Positions 35,790 through 43,559 of a DNA stretch of 64,000 nucleotides are shown here, one piece after another (the stretch's first letter is position 1; each line of letters opens with the position of its first letter). The position numbers and the translations under genes are program-made. The notes under the pieces were generated by a model. It searched no databases and was not told the origin of the DNA. It saw nothing but the letters and a program-made list of their open reading frames with translations. The stretch is from Flavobacterium foetidum (GTDB taxonomy: Bacteria; Bacteroidota; Bacteroidia; Flavobacteriales; Flavobacteriaceae), in assembly GCF_004634245.1 (NCBI RefSeq), contig NZ_SJTF01000001.1, positions 484,329 to 548,328 of the forward strand, written 5' to 3'.

Positions 35790-36053
35790 GTAGCGTGCCT
35801 TGCGTAAAACCTTAGCGCTCCTTGCGGTTAAACCTGAAACAAGATTTCAACAGAAAAAAGAATTTCGGAAAAATGCGGCGATAAAAAGGGTAGCGTGCTT
35901 TGCGTAAACCTTAGCGCTCCTTGCTGTTAAACTAAAACAAGATTTCAACAAAAAAAAAGGAATTTGGAAAAAAATGCGGCGACAAAAAGGGTAGCGTGCC
36001 TTGCGTAAAACCTTAGCGCTCCTTGCGGTTAAACCTGAAACCTGAAACATGAA
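35790..36053. repeat. three tandem copies of a ~100-bp unit
   Basis: GTAGCGTGCCTTGCG or a one-base variant starts at 35790, 35890 and 35991, each followed by CCTTAGCGCTCCTTGC and TTAAAC. The spacer in copies 1 and 2 carries GATTTCAACA and AAATGCGGCGA. Copy 3 is cut short by an eight-base repeat CCTGAAAC before the alcohol dehydrogenase gene. The periods are 100 and 101 bp. Confidence 0.7.
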
Positions 36054-36081
36054 ACAAATTAAAACTAAACAAATTATAAAA

Positions 36082-37134
36082 ATGGAAACAAAAAGCATTA
36101 AAGCCTTTGGTACAGAAGCTGCCGAAGCACCTTTGCAAACCTTAAATATAAAAAGAAGAGCAGTACAGGCTCACGACGTAGAAATCGAAATTTTATATTG
36201 CGGCATTTGTCACTCCGATCTGCATACAGCTCGCAACGAGTGGCATGGTACAATATATCCGATTGTTCCAGGGCATGAAATCGTTGGGCGTATTACAAAA
36301 GTAGGCGATCACGTAAAAGGTTTCAAAGTAGGTGATCTGGCCGGAGTGGGATGTTTGGTTGATTCTTGTAGAGAATGCGAACATTGCAAAAATAATCAGG
36401 AACAATTTTGTGATGAGGGAAACATTCAGACATTTAATTCGCCAGACAAACATTTAGGAGGACAGACTTACGGAGGCTATTCGCAGAGCATCGTGGTAGA
36501 CGAAAATTATGTACTGCATATTTCAGATAAATTAGATCTTGCTGGAGTTGCGCCTTTATTATGTGCCGGAATAACAACTTATTCTCCGTTAAAACACTGG
36601 AAAGTAGGTCCTGGGCAAAAAGTAGGTATCGTGGGCATTGGCGGACTAGGACATATGGGAATCAAAATAGCAAAAGCTATGGGCGCTCATGTGGTGGTTT
36701 TTACCACTAATCTGTCTAAAGCAGAAGATGCAAAACGACTTGGAGCAGATGAGGTTGTCTTGTCAACAGACCCAACACAAATGGCGCAGCACGCCAGAAG
36801 TTTAAACTTTATTTTAGACTGTGTTTCTGCTGAACATAATATTGATGCTTACTTGAATTTGCTAAAAGTAGACGGAACTTTAACTCTTGTGGGAGCGCCT
36901 ATGGAACCGCTTCCGGTGACATCTTTTAGCCTTATTTTAGGAAGAAGAAGCTTCGCAGGTTCACTAATCGGAGGAATTGCAGAAACTCAAGAAATGCTTG
37001 ATTTCTGTGCACAACATAATATCACATCAGATGTAGAGGTAATTGGCGTTAACGATGTAAATGACGCCTACGAAAGATTATTGAAAGGAGATGTCAAATA
37101 TCGTTTTGTGATAGATATGGCTTCTTTGAGTTAG
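36082..37134 (+). CDS. zinc-dependent NAD(P) alcohol dehydrogenase
   Basis: The start at 36082 (METKSIKAFGTEAAEAPLQ) gives 350 residues, the usual family length. The in-frame ATG at 36049 lies in repeat sequence. The catalytic zinc site is in YCGICHSDLHTARNEW and GHEIVGRI, the structural zinc is held by four Cys in CRECEHCKNNQEQFC, and the Rossmann motif is GIGGLGHMGIKIAKAMG. It belongs to the YahK/cinnamyl-alcohol-like branch that reduces aldehydes broadly. It lies downstream of an AraC regulator and a cupin gene. Confidence 0.93.
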   Translation: METKSIKAFGTEAAEAPLQTLNIKRRAVQAHDVEIEILYCGICHSDLHTARNEWHGTIYPIVPGHEIVGRITKVGDHVKGFKVGDLAGVGCLVDSCRECEHCKNNQEQFCDEGNIQTFNSPDKHLGGQTYGGYSQSIVVDENYVLHISDKLDLAGVAPLLCAGITTYSPLKHWKVGPGQKVGIVGIGGLGHMGIKIAKAMGAHVVVFTTNLSKAEDAKRLGADEVVLSTDPTQMAQHARSLNFILDCVSAEHNIDAYLNLLKVDGTLTLVGAPMEPLPVTSFSLILGRRSFAGSLIGGIAETQEMLDFCAQHNITSDVEVIGVNDVNDAYERLLKGDVKYRFVIDMASLS

Positions 37135-37136
37135 AT

Positions 37137-37345
37137 TTTTTAAGGTTCTGAGGGGCTGAGCTACTAAGGTCCTGAGGTTTATGAGGTGCTGAGGTTCTGA
37201 GCTACTAAGGTTCTGAGGTTCTGAGCTACTAAGCTACTGAGGTTCTGAGCTACTAAGGAACCAGTTTGAAGGTGCTGAGATGCAAAAAAAACTTAGAATC
37301 TAAGCACCTTAGTACCTTAGAATCTAAGCACCTTAGAAGAAAAAA
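37137..37345. repeat. octamer array downstream of the alcohol dehydrogenase gene
   Basis: Units such as GGTTCTGA, GCTACTAA and GGTGCTGA repeat every eight bases up to about 37280, then the inverse form CTTAGAATCTAAGCACCTTAG occurs twice (37298-37337). The two orientations could pair into a long imperfect stem. The array mirrors that at 35682-35780, so the alcohol dehydrogenase gene is bracketed. Confidence 0.65.
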
Positions 37346-37350
37346 AAACA

Positions 37351-37384
37351 AAACCCCTTAAGCAATTCAACTCTTAAGGGGTTT
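37351..37384. terminator. bidirectional terminator
   Basis: AAACCCCTTAAG (37351-37362) is the exact inverse of CTTAAGGGGTTT (37373-37384), separated by a 10-nt loop. It lies between the convergent alcohol dehydrogenase and DUF4142 genes. Confidence 0.75.
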
Positions 37385-37417
37385 CTAAAAAATAAATAAT
37401 AACCAATTAAATTTATT

Positions 37418-38005
37418 TTATTTTTTGTCAAGATTTTGTTTCAGCAATTTTGCATGTTCTAAATGTGCTGTCAATCCTGCGATATTGTTGGATGCCCAAA
37501 GCTTAACATCATCGTCGTGCGCATTTTTAGAAGCATCTTCAAGCTTTTTAATGGCTTTTTCATGACCATCAATCATCATATCGGCGAATTTTTTATCAAA
37601 ATCTAAACCTGATTTTTCGTTTAATTTTTTATATTCTTCCTGACCATCTTCTGTTAGAGAAGTTGGCAAAGTAAAGTTTTTCGCTTTCGCTAAAGCACTT
37701 ACTTCAGAAGCTGCCTTAGTGTGTTCGTCAACTAGCATTTTTCCGAATTTCTTTACTTCCGGATTGGTACTTTTGCTTTGCGCCAGTTTTCCTATTTCGA
37801 TTTCAGCTAAGTTGATTTCAGCCTGATCTACCAAAAATTCAGAATCATCTTCTTTATTGTCAATAGTATCAAATTTTGCTTCGTTTGCATCTTCGGCTAC
37901 CTCTTTTGGATCTTCTTGTTTAGTTTCATTTTTACAAGATTGAAGGAATATAATAATAAGTCCTGCTCCCAAAATGGCTTTTCCGGCTAATAATAACTTT
38001 TTCAT
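37418..38005 (-). CDS. DUF4142 lipoprotein, stress-associated
   Basis: The 195-residue product has a lipoprotein signal with the lipobox Cys in IIFLQSCKNE, an acidic linker, and a ferritin-like four-helix DUF4142 domain (about 55-190; FLVDQAEINLAEIEIGKLA, FGKMLVDEHTKAASEV, MMIDGHEKAIKKLED). DUF4142 proteins are common among desiccation- and stress-induced genes of soil bacteria, and their activity is not established. It opens the stress-type region, and its promoter carries the shared AATynTrTAA element. Confidence 0.88.
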   Translation of the reverse strand: MKKLLLAGKAILGAGLIIIFLQSCKNETKQEDPKEVAEDANEAKFDTIDNKEDDSEFLVDQAEINLAEIEIGKLAQSKSTNPEVKKFGKMLVDEHTKAASEVSALAKAKNFTLPTSLTEDGQEEYKKLNEKSGLDFDKKFADMMIDGHEKAIKKLEDASKNAHDDDVKLWASNNIAGLTAHLEHAKLLKQNLDKK

Positions 38006-38032
38006 GATATATAATGGTTTAAATGTTATGAT

Positions 38033-38073
38033 GTAAAATTATCTACTATCTAGAAGGATTGTCTTACAGGATT
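38033..38073 (-). promoter_or_regulatory. stress-region promoter of the DUF4142 gene
   Basis: On the minus strand AATCCTGTAAG (38073-38063) lies 32 nt before TAATTTTAC (38041-38033), 27 nt before the ATG. Both elements align with five other promoters in the 38-49 kb region. Confidence 0.55.
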
Positions 38074-38158
38074 CTAGAAGATTGTTATATGATTTTGATG
38101 CTGGCTTATTTATTCCTAAAAAAATTCAACGAATTAATTACAGTAGTCACTTATATAT

Positions 38159-38572
38159 TAAACCGTTGGGTGAGTTGTTTTTTTAATTCTAGCAAATCAG
38201 CTTATATATAAATCTGTCTAAATCTGCTTTAATCTGTTGAATCTGCGTGAAAAATTTATAAGCAAAAGAATTTTGTTTCCGCTCAAAAATGTCTTGTTTT
38301 GAGTATGATGAAAAATAGGTGATTATAAAAAAGATTAGTCTTTTACCAATTCATTTAACAAAAAAAAATAGCTAAACCCGTTTGGTTAAATTATTTTTTT
38401 CCATTCTATTAAATCAGCTTATATACAAATCTGTCTAAATCTGCTTTAATCTGTTTTGAATCTGCGTGAAAATTTATGAACAAAAGGATTCCCTATAGAT
38501 TTTAGCAGATTAAATTACATTTTAGTTTTGAGTAAAGCTACTTTATTCTATTTCACTCAACGGGTTAGCTAA
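38159..38572. repeat. GTTGGGTG inverted-repeat elements, tandemly duplicated
   Basis: Ends are AAACCGTTGGGTG (from 38160), ACCCGTTTGGTTAAATTA (from 38376) and the inverse TTCACTCAACGGGT (to 38565). The pair 38376-38565 defines a 190-bp unit flanked by TAGCTAA on both sides. A partial duplicate precedes it, since each left end is followed by the same CAGCTTATATA...AATCTGCG block about 207-213 bp apart. No transposase is encoded. Confidence 0.6.
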
Positions 38573-38674
38573 GCAAAAAATAAAGAATAACCAGCCCGAA
38601 AGAGTTTGCTTTTTTTTTGCACTAGAAAATCACGATTTATGCTGCAATCCCACAACTATGAAATTTCAAACAAA

Positions 38675-38714
38675 AATTCTATAACAGAAAATTCTTAATT
38701 AATGATGAATTTTG
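38675..38714 (+). promoter_or_regulatory. stress-region promoter of the 38.8-kb gene
   Basis: AATTCTATAAC (38675-38685) lies 32 nt before GAATTTTG (38707-38714), 54 nt upstream of the ATG at 38769. It matches the shared element found before the DUF4142, acidic-protein, DUF892, PPOX and 48.7-kb genes. Confidence 0.55.
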
Positions 38715-38768
38715 ACATAACAGATTTCGACATACAAATGTCAAAGTATAAACTTAAAATTTTAAGTC

Positions 38769-39008
38769 ATGCCAGATCCAAGAATTAAAAATGAGGAACA
38801 ATATGAGGCGTTGGTAAAAAAAGGATACAGCAAAGAAAAATCTGCACGTATCGCCAACACGCCAGATGCAGGGAAAAAAGGAGGCAAGGCCAAACCTTAT
38901 GAAGAATGGACCAAAGAAGAGCTTTTAAAACAAGCCAGCAAAGTAGGTGTAAAAGGTCGTTCTTATATGAATAAAAAAGACCTTATTGAGTCTTTGAGAA
39001 ACAATTAA
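38769..39008 (+). CDS. small Rho_N/SAP-like protein
   Basis: The 79-residue basic protein has an N-terminal segment (RIKNEEQYEALVKKGYSKEK, then SARIANTPDAGKKGG) followed by a Rho_N/SAP-like helical unit (EEWTKEELLKQASKVGVKG, then MNKKDLIESLR). Such units bind nucleic acids. Similar small proteins accompany stress genes. The topoisomerase IB gene starts 27 nt after the stop, so the pair is probably one operon, fitting a role in DNA handling during stress. Confidence 0.75.
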   Translation: MPDPRIKNEEQYEALVKKGYSKEKSARIANTPDAGKKGGKAKPYEEWTKEELLKQASKVGVKGRSYMNKKDLIESLRNN

Positions 39009-39035
39009 TTAATAGAAAAGAATTACGCAGCAGTC

Positions 39036-40115
39036 ATGAATGCCAGAACCCAGAAATTAATGAGCCAGTTGATCAAATCACCGCATTTGGTGCTAGAAAA
39101 ATTGGATCTAGTTTATGTAAGCAATCAAAATCTTCCGATTGAAAGATGCGAAAGCGAAGACGGTTTTGTCTACAAAAAAAATGGACGCTGTATTAAACAG
39201 AAATCAGAGTTAAAACGTTTCAGTAGTCTGGTTTTGCCGCCAGCTTGGGTAAATGTCAAAATTTCTGATTTATCAAATGGGCATTTGCAGGCTGTTGGTC
39301 TTGATGTTAAAAACAGAAAACAGTATCGTTATCATCCAAAATGGAATATCATTCGCAATCAGACCAAATTTTACAAAATAGCTGAATTCGGATCAAAACT
39401 GCCGGCTATACGAAAACAGGTCGATAAGGATTTAGAACAAAAAGAATGGTCGAAAGATAAAGTCACTGCTTTGGTTATTCGTCTGATGGAAGAGACCCAT
39501 ATTAGGATTGGAAACGAAAAGTATGCTAAAGATAATAAATCATACGGGCTTTCTACTTTGAGAAAACGTCATGTCAATATCAATAAAAATACGCTTCGGT
39601 TTGAATTTGTTGGCAAAAAAGGAAAGCAACATACTGTGACGACGCGAAACAAACAATTGATAAAATTGGTAAGCAGATGTGAGGAAATTCCGGGTTGGGA
39701 AGTTTTTAAATATTATGATAAAAACGGCGAAAGAAAGGTTCTAGACAGTCACGCCGTTAATCAATATCTGCACTGTATTTCTGGTGAATATTTTAGTGCA
39801 AAAGATTTCAGAACATGGGCAGCTTCGATAATATTCTTTGAGAATTTAATGGAATTAGGAGTTACAAGTGATGAAAAAGAAATCAAAAAAAATATTGTAA
39901 CAGCCTATGACGCAACGGCAGAATCGCTAGGTAACACCAGAACTGTCTGCAAGAATTATTACGTTCATCCTTTGTTGATTTCGACTTATGAAGACGGCTC
40001 TATTCAGAAATACTTTGATAAAGTCAAAAAAAGCCGAAGCAACAAAAAATATTTTACAAGATCTGAAGATGCTTTTTTAGAACTGATACAGAATTATCAA
40101 GTCAGTCTTACTTAA
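39036..40115 (+). CDS. DNA topoisomerase IB (poxvirus type)
   Basis: The 359-residue enzyme relaxes supercoils through a 3'-phosphotyrosyl intermediate. The N-terminal domain (about 1-100; LKRFSSLVLPPAWVNVKIS) is followed by the catalytic domain, with the active-site region VIRLMEETHIRIGNEKYAKD, GLSTLRKRHV, the basic KGKQHTVTTRN, and the C-terminal tyrosine in TRTVCKNYYVHP. Bacterial copies are accessory and often lie in stress regions. It is co-oriented with the Rho_N-like gene before it and the DUF1328 gene after it. Confidence 0.93.
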   Translation: MNARTQKLMSQLIKSPHLVLEKLDLVYVSNQNLPIERCESEDGFVYKKNGRCIKQKSELKRFSSLVLPPAWVNVKISDLSNGHLQAVGLDVKNRKQYRYHPKWNIIRNQTKFYKIAEFGSKLPAIRKQVDKDLEQKEWSKDKVTALVIRLMEETHIRIGNEKYAKDNKSYGLSTLRKRHVNINKNTLRFEFVGKKGKQHTVTTRNKQLIKLVSRCEEIPGWEVFKYYDKNGERKVLDSHAVNQYLHCISGEYFSAKDFRTWAASIIFFENLMELGVTSDEKEIKKNIVTAYDATAESLGNTRTVCKNYYVHPLLISTYEDGSIQKYFDKVKKSRSNKKYFTRSEDAFLELIQNYQVSLT

Positions 40116-40196
40116 GTATTATACAATAAAGAGTTTGGCGTTGCTCTCAAACAAAACGGCCACATACAAATCATTATTAACTAAAAAATTACTATT

Positions 40197-40358
40197 ATGT
40201 TACGTTGGACAGTCACATTTATAATTCTAGCCATAGTGGCGGGGATTTTCGGTTTTGGCGGAATTGCCGCTGGAGCAGCCAGTATAGCTAAAGTTTTATT
40301 CTTCATATTTTTAGTATTGTTTATTATATCACTAATAAGCGGAAGAACAAGAGTTTAG
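40197..40358 (+). CDS. DUF1328 small membrane protein
   Basis: A 53-codon gene encodes [20 protein letters not shown], then [20 protein letters not shown] and a second hydrophobic helix ending [10 protein letters not shown]. This is the two-helix DUF1328/YtjA layout with the glycine/alanine-rich turn. Members are inner-membrane proteins expressed in envelope or desiccation stress, of unknown function. It follows topoisomerase IB by 81 nt and is closed by a UUCG-loop terminator. Confidence 0.88.
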   Translation: MLRWTVTFIILAIVAGIFGFGGIAAGAASIAKVLFFIFLVLFIISLISGRTRV

Positions 40359-40389
40359 TTTTAAATTCAGTAAATTAAAAACAATAAAG

Positions 40390-40423
40390 CGACACACTAC
40401 TTCGGTAGTGGTGTCGTTTTTTT
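40390..40423 (+). terminator. intrinsic terminator with UUCG tetraloop
   Basis: CGACACACTAC (40390-40400) and GTAGTGGTGTCG (40405-40416) pair with a single bulged G around a TTCG loop, closed by C-G, and seven T follow. It is one of the strongest terminators in the window. Confidence 0.85.
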
Positions 40424-40441
40424 ATTTTGAAATTCTTTCAC

Positions 40442-40482
40442 AAAAAAAAACCGCTGAGAGGACTAGTCTCAGCGGTGTTTTT
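40442..40482. terminator. terminator for the acidic-protein gene, possibly bidirectional
   Basis: ACCGCTGAGA (40450-40459) pairs with TCTCAGCGGT (40467-40476). On the minus strand it is followed by nine U (from 40450 down to 40442), and T follows on the plus strand too. Confidence 0.8.
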
Positions 40483-40500
40483 CTGTAAAAGTTTTAAGAT

Positions 40501-41001
40501 TTAGAATTTTCTAGGATCATTATCTGGGTAATCCTCTTCGTCATCGCTTTCCTGGACATCGTCTTCGATGTACTCATTGTCTTCGTTTTCATAATCTTCA
40601 TCTTCATCTTGATCGATGTCTTCTAGGTCGTCTTCGGTTTCATTAAAATCATTTTCAAAAGTATCGGCAGGGTTGTCAAATTCATCATTTTCAACTTCGT
40701 CGTCAATACCTTCTTCTATGTATTCATCTTCACTTTCAAGTTCAACTTCGTAAATATCGTCGTTATTGTCTTCAAGGTCTCTGTCAGTATGAAAATCATC
40801 ATCCAAATCGTCTAAATCATCGTCAGAAAGATAATCTTCCTGATCAGGATTAATTCCGTTCGGATTATAGCCATTTCGTACGGTATAGCCGCGTTCTGCA
40901 ATTTCCCTGTTGTTATTATCAGATTCTTTTACGTTTGTGATATCTTCAAGATGATTGTTAATACGTCCTGAATTTCGATTGTTGTTATCTAAAGTACTCA
41001 T
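40501..41001 (-). CDS. extremely acidic low-complexity protein
   Basis: After about 30 polar residues, the 166-residue product is mostly Asp and Glu with interspersed Asn, Tyr and Phe (DDDLDDLDDDFHTDRDLED is typical), with no hydrophobic core, signal peptide or known domain. It is predicted to be disordered. Possible roles are hydration, polycation or metal binding, or chaperoning of basic proteins in stress; this is speculation from composition. Its promoter carries the shared stress-region element and it diverges from the DUF892 gene. Confidence 0.75.
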   Translation of the reverse strand: MSTLDNNNRNSGRINNHLEDITNVKESDNNNREIAERGYTVRNGYNPNGINPDQEDYLSDDDLDDLDDDFHTDRDLEDNNDDIYEVELESEDEYIEEGIDDEVENDEFDNPADTFENDFNETEDDLEDIDQDEDEDYENEDNEYIEDDVQESDDEEDYPDNDPRKF

Positions 41002-41030
41002 GATGTGTAGTTTTTAAAATTTGTATATAA

Positions 41031-41070
41031 CAAAGCTAGAACCGATATGTGGCTTTTGTCTTATAGAATT
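41031..41070 (-). promoter_or_regulatory. stress-region promoter of the acidic-protein gene
   Basis: On the minus strand AATTCTATAAG (41070-41060) lies 32 nt before TAGCTTTG (41038-41031), which matches TAnnTTTG. The extended block ACAA after TAAG is shared with the DUF4142 promoter. Confidence 0.6.
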
Positions 41071-41122
41071 GCTTTATGTAATTGTATAATTAACAGATGA
41101 TTAGAATGAAATGTTGTTTTGT

Positions 41123-41162
41123 AATCATATAACCCTTGATTAAACAGGTGGTGTAATTTTAC
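41123..41162 (+). promoter_or_regulatory. stress-region promoter of the DUF892 gene
   Basis: AATCATATAAC (41123-41133) lies 31 nt before TAATTTTAC (41154-41162), 28 nt before the ATG. Eleven of the twelve bases in AATCATATAACC match the PPOX promoter element AATTATATAACC. Confidence 0.6.
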
Positions 41163-41190
41163 AAAACTATTAATCACAAAAAAACATATC

Positions 41191-41757
41191 ATGAAAACGA
41201 CAGAAAACAAGAAAGAATCGACTTCTAAAAATACAGCAGGTATGACTAAACCAAAATCGGATGCTGCTGCAGCACTAAACGAATTGTTTGAAGAAAGCTT
41301 GAAAGATATTTATTGGGCTGAGAAAGCGTTGACAAAAGCGTTACCGCTGATGGTCAAAAATGCTTCTTCGGTAGAGCTAAAAGATGCGCTAGATAATCAT
41401 TTAACAGAAACAGAAGGACAGATTGAACGTCTGGAACAAGTTTTCAAACTCATTGGGCAAAAAGCTACTGCCAAAAAATGCGATGCCATGGAAGGTCTTA
41501 TTGAAGAGGCGAAAGGAATTCTAGAAGAAACCGAAGCAGGTGTTGTGCGCGATGCCGGAATTATTGCTGCAAGCCAGAAAATTGAGCATTATGAAATTGC
41601 AACATACGGAACTTTACGCCAGTTTGCCGAAACTTTAGGGATGCCAGAAGCCGCAACCTTACTCGAACAAACTCTTGACGAAGAAAAAGGTGCTGATAAA
41701 AAACTGACTGATGTTGCTGTGAATGCTGTAAATCTTGAGGCAGCAGAAATTGAGTAA
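41191..41757 (+). CDS. DUF892 ferritin-like stress protein (YciE/YciF type)
   Basis: After a polar N-terminal tail of about 30 residues, the 188-residue protein forms the DUF892 four-helix bundle: LNELFEESLKDIYWAEKALT, LDNHLTETEGQIERLEQVF, MEGLIEEAKGI, and IIAASQKIEHYEIATYGTLR. The E..H-type residues fit a di-metal ferritin-like site. YciE/YciF homologues are induced by osmotic or general stress. The activity is not established. A clean terminator follows 17 nt after the stop. Confidence 0.92.
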   Translation: MKTTENKKESTSKNTAGMTKPKSDAAAALNELFEESLKDIYWAEKALTKALPLMVKNASSVELKDALDNHLTETEGQIERLEQVFKLIGQKATAKKCDAMEGLIEEAKGILEETEAGVVRDAGIIAASQKIEHYEIATYGTLRQFAETLGMPEAATLLEQTLDEEKGADKKLTDVAVNAVNLEAAEIE

Positions 41758-41774
41758 AAAATAATTTCTTACCT

Positions 41775-41807
41775 AAAAAGTGCAGTCCTCAAAAACTGCA
41801 CTTTTTT
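41775..41807 (+). terminator. intrinsic terminator after the DUF892 gene
   Basis: AAAAAGTGCAGT (41775-41786) pairs with ACTGCACTTTTT (41795-41806) and the T-run continues. Confidence 0.85.
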
Positions 41808-41823
41808 CTTAAAATAAAATATT

Positions 41824-42555
41824 ATGCCCGAAGGTCCGTCTATAGTAATTTTGAAGGAAGAAGTGATGCAGTTTGAAGGACAAAAAATTAAAGCTGTATC
41901 CGGAACCAGTAGTGAAGATATTCAACGAATGAAAGATAAAACAATCCTGAGTTTCAAGACTTGGGGTAAACATTTTTTAATATGTTTTGAAGATTTCAGC
42001 GTTAAGATTCACCTGCTGATGTTTGGCACCTATCGTATAAACCAACGAAAGGAAGCAAAACCGAGATTAAGTCTCGTTATGCCAAAAGGCGAATTAAATT
42101 TTTACACTTGCCAAATCAAGATTTTGGAAGGAAACATTAATGAGCATTACGATTGGAGCACCGATGTGATGAATGAAAACTGGGATCCGAAAAAGGCAAA
42201 AAACCGCTTAGAAAAAACTCCAGAAAAAATGATTTGTGATGTGCTGCTCGATCAGAACATATTTGCCGGGGTAGGAAATATTATTAAAAATGAAGTCTTG
42301 TACCGCTGTTACATACATCCAGAATCTATTGTCGAGAAAATTCCGCAAGACGACATCGATCAGTTAATTAGTGAGTGCTCGGTCTACAGTTTTGAGTTTT
42401 TGTATTGGAAGAAAAAATTTGAACTCAAAAAACACTGGCAGGCTTATGCTCAAAAAACATGCTTGCGATGTAACCTTCCATTTCATAAAAAACAAACAGG
42501 AAACGGCCAACGACGCAGTTTCTTTTGTACCAACTGCCAGCAATTATACATATGA
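41824..42555 (+). CDS. Fpg/Nei-family DNA glycosylase (endonuclease VIII-like)
   Basis: The 243-residue protein keeps the family N terminus MPEGPS, where Pro-1 after Met removal is the nucleophile and Glu follows. It also has the H2TH region (QNIFAGVGNIIKNEVLYRC) and a C-terminal zinc finger with CLRCNLPF and CTNCQQ. It excises oxidised bases and nicks the backbone. The sequence favours Nei-type over Fpg. Its stop overlaps the ATG of the DUF72 gene (ATGA), so both are translationally coupled. Confidence 0.9.
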   Translation: MPEGPSIVILKEEVMQFEGQKIKAVSGTSSEDIQRMKDKTILSFKTWGKHFLICFEDFSVKIHLLMFGTYRINQRKEAKPRLSLVMPKGELNFYTCQIKILEGNINEHYDWSTDVMNENWDPKKAKNRLEKTPEKMICDVLLDQNIFAGVGNIIKNEVLYRCYIHPESIVEKIPQDDIDQLISECSVYSFEFLYWKKKFELKKHWQAYAQKTCLRCNLPFHKKQTGNGQRRSFFCTNCQQLYI

Positions 42556-43265
42556 AAACAAATACTCTAATTGGCTGTTCAAGTTTTAATAATCGTTTTT
42601 GGAAAGGCGTTTTTTATCCTGAAAACCTGCCTTCAAAAAAATGGTTTGAATTTTATTGCAAACATTTTGACACCTACGAATTCAATGGCAGTTTTTACAA
42701 ATTTCCGACACTCAGGATTTTTCAGAATTGGTACGAAAAAGCGCCTGATAATTTTATTTTTTCCGTAAAAGCGCCAAAAGAAATCACGCACATCAGAAAA
42801 TTCGAGAATTGCAACGATTTAATTACCGATTTTTATGAAATATCGAGAGCGGGCCTTAAAGAAAAATTAGGCTGTATATTGTTTCAGTTTCCGCCGAGTT
42901 ATGCTTTCAGTGTTGAGAAATTACAAAACATAATCAGCAATCTGAATTATGAATTTAAAAATGTGATTGAATTTCGTCATCAAAGCTGGTGGAATGAGCA
43001 AGTTTGGAATGTTTTCAGAGAATATGATATTACCTTCTGCAGTGTAAGTCATCCTGGGCTTCCAGAAACTATTTTAAAGGATTTTCCTCTACTTTATATC
43101 CGACTTCATGGAGTGCCGAAGATGTTTTACTCGAGCTATGATTCGGATAAATTCCTTACAATCAAAAATGAAACAGATTCACAAAACTCTTTTGTGTATT
43201 TTAATAATACTGCTAGCGAAGCAGGAATACTAAACGCCTTGCAATTGAAGGAATTGTCACTTTAA
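42552..43265 (+). CDS. DUF72 (YecE-like) TIM-barrel protein
   Basis: The start at 42552 overlaps the glycosylase stop and gives 237 residues starting MKTNTLIGCSSFNNRFWKG. Family signatures are the first-strand IGCSSF, FYKFPTLRIFQNWYEKAPDN, FSVKAPKEITHIRK and the region FRHQSWWNEQVWNVF. DUF72 proteins have a TIM-barrel resembling endonucleases and no settled activity. Coupling to a DNA glycosylase hints at a repair-related role, by inference only. Confidence 0.9.
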   Translation: MKTNTLIGCSSFNNRFWKGVFYPENLPSKKWFEFYCKHFDTYEFNGSFYKFPTLRIFQNWYEKAPDNFIFSVKAPKEITHIRKFENCNDLITDFYEISRAGLKEKLGCILFQFPPSYAFSVEKLQNIISNLNYEFKNVIEFRHQSWWNEQVWNVFREYDITFCSVSHPGLPETILKDFPLLYIRLHGVPKMFYSSYDSDKFLTIKNETDSQNSFVYFNNTASEAGILNALQLKELSL

Positions 43266-43559
43266 ATTCATAAAAAAGCCACAGTTATTTACGATGCCTC
43301 TGCATTAAACTCAGCTCATTCTCGTAAATCCCTGCGGACTTTCAAGTTAAATTAAAACTATAATTTTAACTCGTTGGGTGAAATTATTTTCAACACATAG
43401 AAACATAGTTTAACTAAACTTAAAAAAGGCGTTTCACTAGTCTAAAGCACATAGTTTAGCTATGTGTGGAAACTTGTTTCTTCCATTTTCTTTTTTCGGC
43501 ACAAAAAACTATGCGCCTATGTGTTAAAATGCTTTTATTTTTTAATTACACCCAACGGG
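43266..43559. other. gap containing an inverted-repeat element
   Basis: No gene is seen in this 294-bp gap between convergent genes. About 100 bp of unremarkable AT-rich sequence is followed by the 191-bp element described next. Confidence 0.6.

Larger units (their letters stand above)
38006..38768. other. 763-bp gene-free, repeat-rich divergent region
   Basis: No coding region is supported. It contains the DUF4142 promoter at its left end, inverted-repeat elements (38159-38572), two direct copies of a 75-bp CAGATT-type block (38204-38270 and 38411-38486) and the promoter of the 38.8-kb gene at the right end. Confidence 0.65.

Noticed and set aside
35682..37345. Possible CRISPR array around the alcohol dehydrogenase gene or at 63.5-64 kb
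   Set aside because: Units are degenerate octamers or hairpin modules without constant repeats separated by unique spacers, and no cas gene is present.
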